Source: Chloroflexota bacterium
GTDB taxonomy: Bacteria; Chloroflexota; Dehalococcoidia; Lucifugimonadales; CATQGZ01
Direction: 5' to 3'
Assembly (NCBI GenBank): GCA_027624995.1
Contig: JAQBTI010000075.1
Span: 1-9,274 of the forward strand
DNA: 9,274 nt
Below are positions 6,996-9,274 of the stretch, in pieces. Position 1 is the stretch's first letter; the number at the start of each line of letters is the position of its first letter. Position numbers and translations under genes: made by a program. The notes below the pieces were generated by a model. It saw only the letters and a program-made list of their open reading frames with translations. It ran no database searches and was not told the origin of the DNA.

Positions 6996-8379
6996 AGCGG
7001 TCGTAGCCGCACACCTGCTGTCTGAGAGCGTATGGGTCTACGCTCTGGGCGCTGTGCTTGGAACAATGGCCGGTTACGGTCGGGGTCCTCTGAGCTGGTG
7101 GAGTGTGGTCGCACTACTTGGCGGGTCCTACCTTGTCGTGCGCTTCCTCCAGCTCGTAAGGATGCCCACGTTCGTTGCGCAGTATGCCATGGCCTTGCTT
7201 GCCGCCCTCGCGGTCTATCTTGCCATAGGCGCCCAACTCGGTTCGGGCCTGATCGGGTTAGACGTCTTGTGGCCCCGGAACCTTGGCGCGAGCTCCCAGC
7301 CCGTGGGGTTCCAGTTCATCGTCGCAATAGGTGGATTGCTGGGCGCGGGCCTGTGGTGGCGTGGAGGAAGGGTGGCCTCCATCGACCAGCCGGTGGAGAG
7401 TCTGGAGTTCAGCTTCAGAATCGGGCTTCTTGCCCTCGCCGTCGCGGCGGTGATCGACATGGCGGCCCCGGACGACCTGCGAGTGTTCCCGCTGATGTTC
7501 GTCTTTTTCGCCGCCGCACTTGGAGGCCTTAGCGTTGGGCATCTCCGGCCTTCATCGAAGCGGGCGGCCGAGGAGAAGGCCTGGTTCCGCACTATAGGTA
7601 TGGTGGTCGGCGCCGTCCTGGCGGCCGGAGTTGTCTTCGCGATCGTTGAGAGATTCATCCTCTCCTGGCTCTCCGGTCCGGCCTCCTGGCTGCTCGGAAT
7701 GGTGGGGTGGGCCGTCTTCTACGTCCTCGTGCTGCCTCTTGCGTTCGTATTCGGTCTGGTGGCCCAGGGCATCGTGATTGTCCTGAACTGGCTCCTCGGT
7801 GAGGGCCAGTTCGAGGCCCAAGACGCAGGCGAGATAGGACAGGCATTACGGGAACAACAGCAGATGGAAGCCGCCGAGACTCCGGGGTACCTGGCCTACA
7901 TCGAGTGGACGGTAGTCGCGGTCTTCGTGTTGGTCGTCCTGTTCTTCGTTGCGCGCGCATTTCGGCGCAGGATGGTCCGGCTCGAAGAAGAGGACGAGGG
8001 GCTCAGGGAATCGGTCTCCGAGGAGGCCGACGCGGCGGCGGATTTGGCCCACCTCCTGTACAGCCTGTTGCCCGACAGATTCAAGCGTAAGAGTGAGAAG
8101 CCGGCGCTGCGAATTCCCGAAGGGGATGCCGATGTCGCAGAGGTCTTCAGGATATATTTCGGCCTCCTCGTGCTTGCGGAGAAGGGTGGTTTCCCGCGGC
8201 TGTCGTGGCAGACGCCCAAGGAGTATCAACACACGCTGGAGCGACTCTTCCCGCGAGACATCGTGCACCGTGTGACCGCGGCCTTCAACCGGGCCTGCTA
8301 CGGCCACCGTGCGCCGCCCCGGGAGCAGATCGATGAGATGCGGCACTCGCTGGAACAGCTTGCCCGGGGAGCCGGGTAA
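6976..8379 (+). CDS. Polytopic membrane protein with C-terminal DUF4129, no transglutaminase core
   Basis: The open frame begins at TTG 6964 (471 residues). GTG 6976 is my preferred start (467 residues) because GGGG at 6966-6969 lies 6 nt ahead; TTG 6970 is also possible. Each overlaps the DUF58 gene. About nine to ten hydrophobic helices fill residues 12-345. A charged cytosolic stretch follows, then a DUF4129 domain (about 385-465 in the longer numbering) with the block SWQTPKEYQHTL (414-425) and FNRACYGHRAPP (441-452). In related operons this domain ends TgpA-like proteins (DUF3488, transglutaminase, DUF4129). Here no transglutaminase Cys-His-Asp region is visible; the only Cys is in FNRACYG. 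The protein is probably the membrane scaffold or client of the MoxR/DUF58 pair. The exact role is unknown. Confidence 0.88.
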   Translation: MSTVRRRAVVAAHLLSESVWVYALGAVLGTMAGYGRGPLSWWSVVALLGGSYLVVRFLQLVRMPTFVAQYAMALLAALAVYLAIGAQLGSGLIGLDVLWPRNLGASSQPVGFQFIVAIGGLLGAGLWWRGGRVASIDQPVESLEFSFRIGLLALAVAAVIDMAAPDDLRVFPLMFVFFAAALGGLSVGHLRPSSKRAAEEKAWFRTIGMVVGAVLAAGVVFAIVERFILSWLSGPASWLLGMVGWAVFYVLVLPLAFVFGLVAQGIVIVLNWLLGEGQFEAQDAGEIGQALREQQQMEAAETPGYLAYIEWTVVAVFVLVVLFFVARAFRRRMVRLEEEDEGLRESVSEEADAAADLAHLLYSLLPDRFKRKSEKPALRIPEGDADVAEVFRIYFGLLVLAEKGGFPRLSWQTPKEYQHTLERLFPRDIVHRVTAAFNRACYGHRAPPREQIDEMRHSLEQLARGAG

Positions 8380-8382
8380 CAG

Positions 8383-9231
8383 TTGAATCTTACCCTGGAT
8401 GAGCTCGGCCTGGCGTCTGACCTTCGGGTCTGGCATGCCGTACTCCTCACATTGTCCTCCGTAGCGATCGGCGTGCTAGGCGGTTTTGTCGGCCTGGCGC
8501 TGGGGAGCATCAGGCTTCCTATACTCCTGTTCGTGGGCATGCCAGTGCCGACTGCCGCGGGCACCAATATCCTCGTCAGCAGTCTGAGTGCGATGACCGG
8601 CTCGATCCGCCACGTGCGGGGCGGACGCGTCGACTTCAAGGTCGTGCTAACTATGGGAGTACCTTCGGTCGCCGGGGCATTCATCGGCGGGTTCTGGAGC
8701 GGGGCGGCGCCCGAGTCCCTGTTATTGGCGATTGTTGCGGTGCTGGTCGCCTGGCAGGGAGTCGAGTTTACGATCATGGCCCGCAAGCACAAGGGTGATG
8801 TTGGAGGAAACCCTCTGTTCGGCTCGCAGTCACCAGAGTCCGAGAGTCAGGAGCGGCGACCGGGCCTCGCCGCGGTCATCGGGCTGGTGATAGGCCTCTT
8901 GGGAGGTGCGGTGGGTCTTATCCTCGGGAGTATCCGGCTCCCCGCGCTGGTCCGAATGCTGAAGATGGACCTGAGGGTCGTGGCGGGAACAAACATGCTG
9001 ATCGGCTTTGTACTGGGCATTACGGGCTGGATTGCCCACGCCTCCCGCGGCGAGGTCGATTACCCGATACTCGTCATGATGGGGGCGGGAGCGATGGTGG
9101 GAAGTCAGTACGGGGCCAAGCTAACCGGCCGCGCGAGTGCGCGAACGCTGCTCTTCACGATGGGATGGGTGTTGGTCGTGGTCGCGGTTGCGATGGGGTG
9201 GCAGGCCTTCCGGCGGTCCAGTTTCGCGTAG
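8383..9231 (+). CDS. TauE/SafE-family (sulfite/organo-anion exporter type) permease
   Basis: This 282-residue membrane protein contains two clear internal repeats. The first has GGFVGLALGSIRLP (33-46), AAGTN (58-62) and RGGRVDF (79-85). The second has GGAVGLILGSIRLP (174-187), VAGTN (200-204) and SRGEVDY (221-227). The halves are joined by a hydrophilic loop (about 134-160). This pseudo-twofold layout with GTN motifs is that of the TauE/SafE (DUF81) permeases, which move sulfite, sulfoacetate, taurine-related or other small anions. The substrate cannot be told from sequence. The start is TTG 8383-8385, 3 nt after the DUF4129 stop, with GGGGAG at 8366-8371. It is the last gene of the operon, followed by a terminator. 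A functional link to MoxR/DUF58 rests only on position. Confidence 0.9.
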   Translation: MNLTLDELGLASDLRVWHAVLLTLSSVAIGVLGGFVGLALGSIRLPILLFVGMPVPTAAGTNILVSSLSAMTGSIRHVRGGRVDFKVVLTMGVPSVAGAFIGGFWSGAAPESLLLAIVAVLVAWQGVEFTIMARKHKGDVGGNPLFGSQSPESESQERRPGLAAVIGLVIGLLGGAVGLILGSIRLPALVRMLKMDLRVVAGTNMLIGFVLGITGWIAHASRGEVDYPILVMMGAGAMVGSQYGAKLTGRASARTLLFTMGWVLVVVAVAMGWQAFRRSSFA

Positions 9232-9243
9232 CCGTTCGCGGAC

Positions 9244-9270
9244 GGTGGGAGCCCCCACCCCTTGTTTGTT
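9244..9270 (+). terminator. Intrinsic terminator after the operon
   Basis: GGTGGG (9244-9249) pairs with CCCACC (9254-9259) around a 4-nt loop AGCC. CC and TTGTTTGTT (9262-9270) follow. It starts 13 nt after the permease stop, as expected for a rho-independent terminator. The T tract is broken by two Gs. Confidence 0.65.
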
Positions 9271-9274
9271 CCCG

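Noticed and set aside
1..9274. CRISPR array
   Set aside because: No regularly spaced repeats of 24-40 nt were seen on reading through.

Overview
The window is GC-rich bacterial DNA, probably chromosomal, with two halves of different character. The intergenic repeats around 4332-4463 and the gene families (MoxR/DUF58/DUF4129, DUF5808, Eco57I-type methylase) suit an environmental lineage such as Chloroflexota. That assignment is an inference from general familiarity with such repeats; no marker gene in the window fixes the taxonomy.

Left half, minus strand. Positions 3399 down to 1 form one uninterrupted 1133-codon frame encoding a large Eco57I-type adenine DNA methylase (type IIG-like restriction-modification enzyme) that runs off the left edge. 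Its 5' end is abnormal: no ATG, GTG or TTG occurs in frame until codon 109. The stop just ahead of the frame lies inside a 35-nt copy (3397-3431) of the interior of a tRNA-Gln gene. The intact tRNA-Gln(UUG) lies 314 bp away (3682-3755). Between the two copies is a short hicB-type antitoxin gene with no hicA partner. Further upstream on the same strand is a small DUF5808 protein gene. This part looks like a mobile defence region next to a tRNA integration hot spot, with a damaged or rearranged boundary.

Middle, about 4136-4795. There is no believable gene here. The stretch holds a divergent promoter region, a nested palindromic repeat (4332-4463), short direct repeats, and a good -10 element for the rightward operon.

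Right half, plus strand. Four closely spaced genes lie in one apparent operon: a MoxR-family AAA+ ATPase (4796-5755), a membrane-anchored DUF58 protein (5760-6995), a polytopic membrane protein ending in DUF4129 (about 6976-8379), and a TauE/SafE-family permease (8383-9231). A hairpin with a T-rich tail follows (9244-9270). MoxR, DUF58 and DUF4129 proteins usually accompany a transglutaminase-like membrane protein; here the DUF4129 protein keeps the membrane part but has no transglutaminase core. The likely role is AAA+-driven assembly or maturation of an envelope complex, with an anion-type permease made from the same transcript. Genes two to four all use non-ATG starts at short spacing or overlap, suggesting translational coupling.
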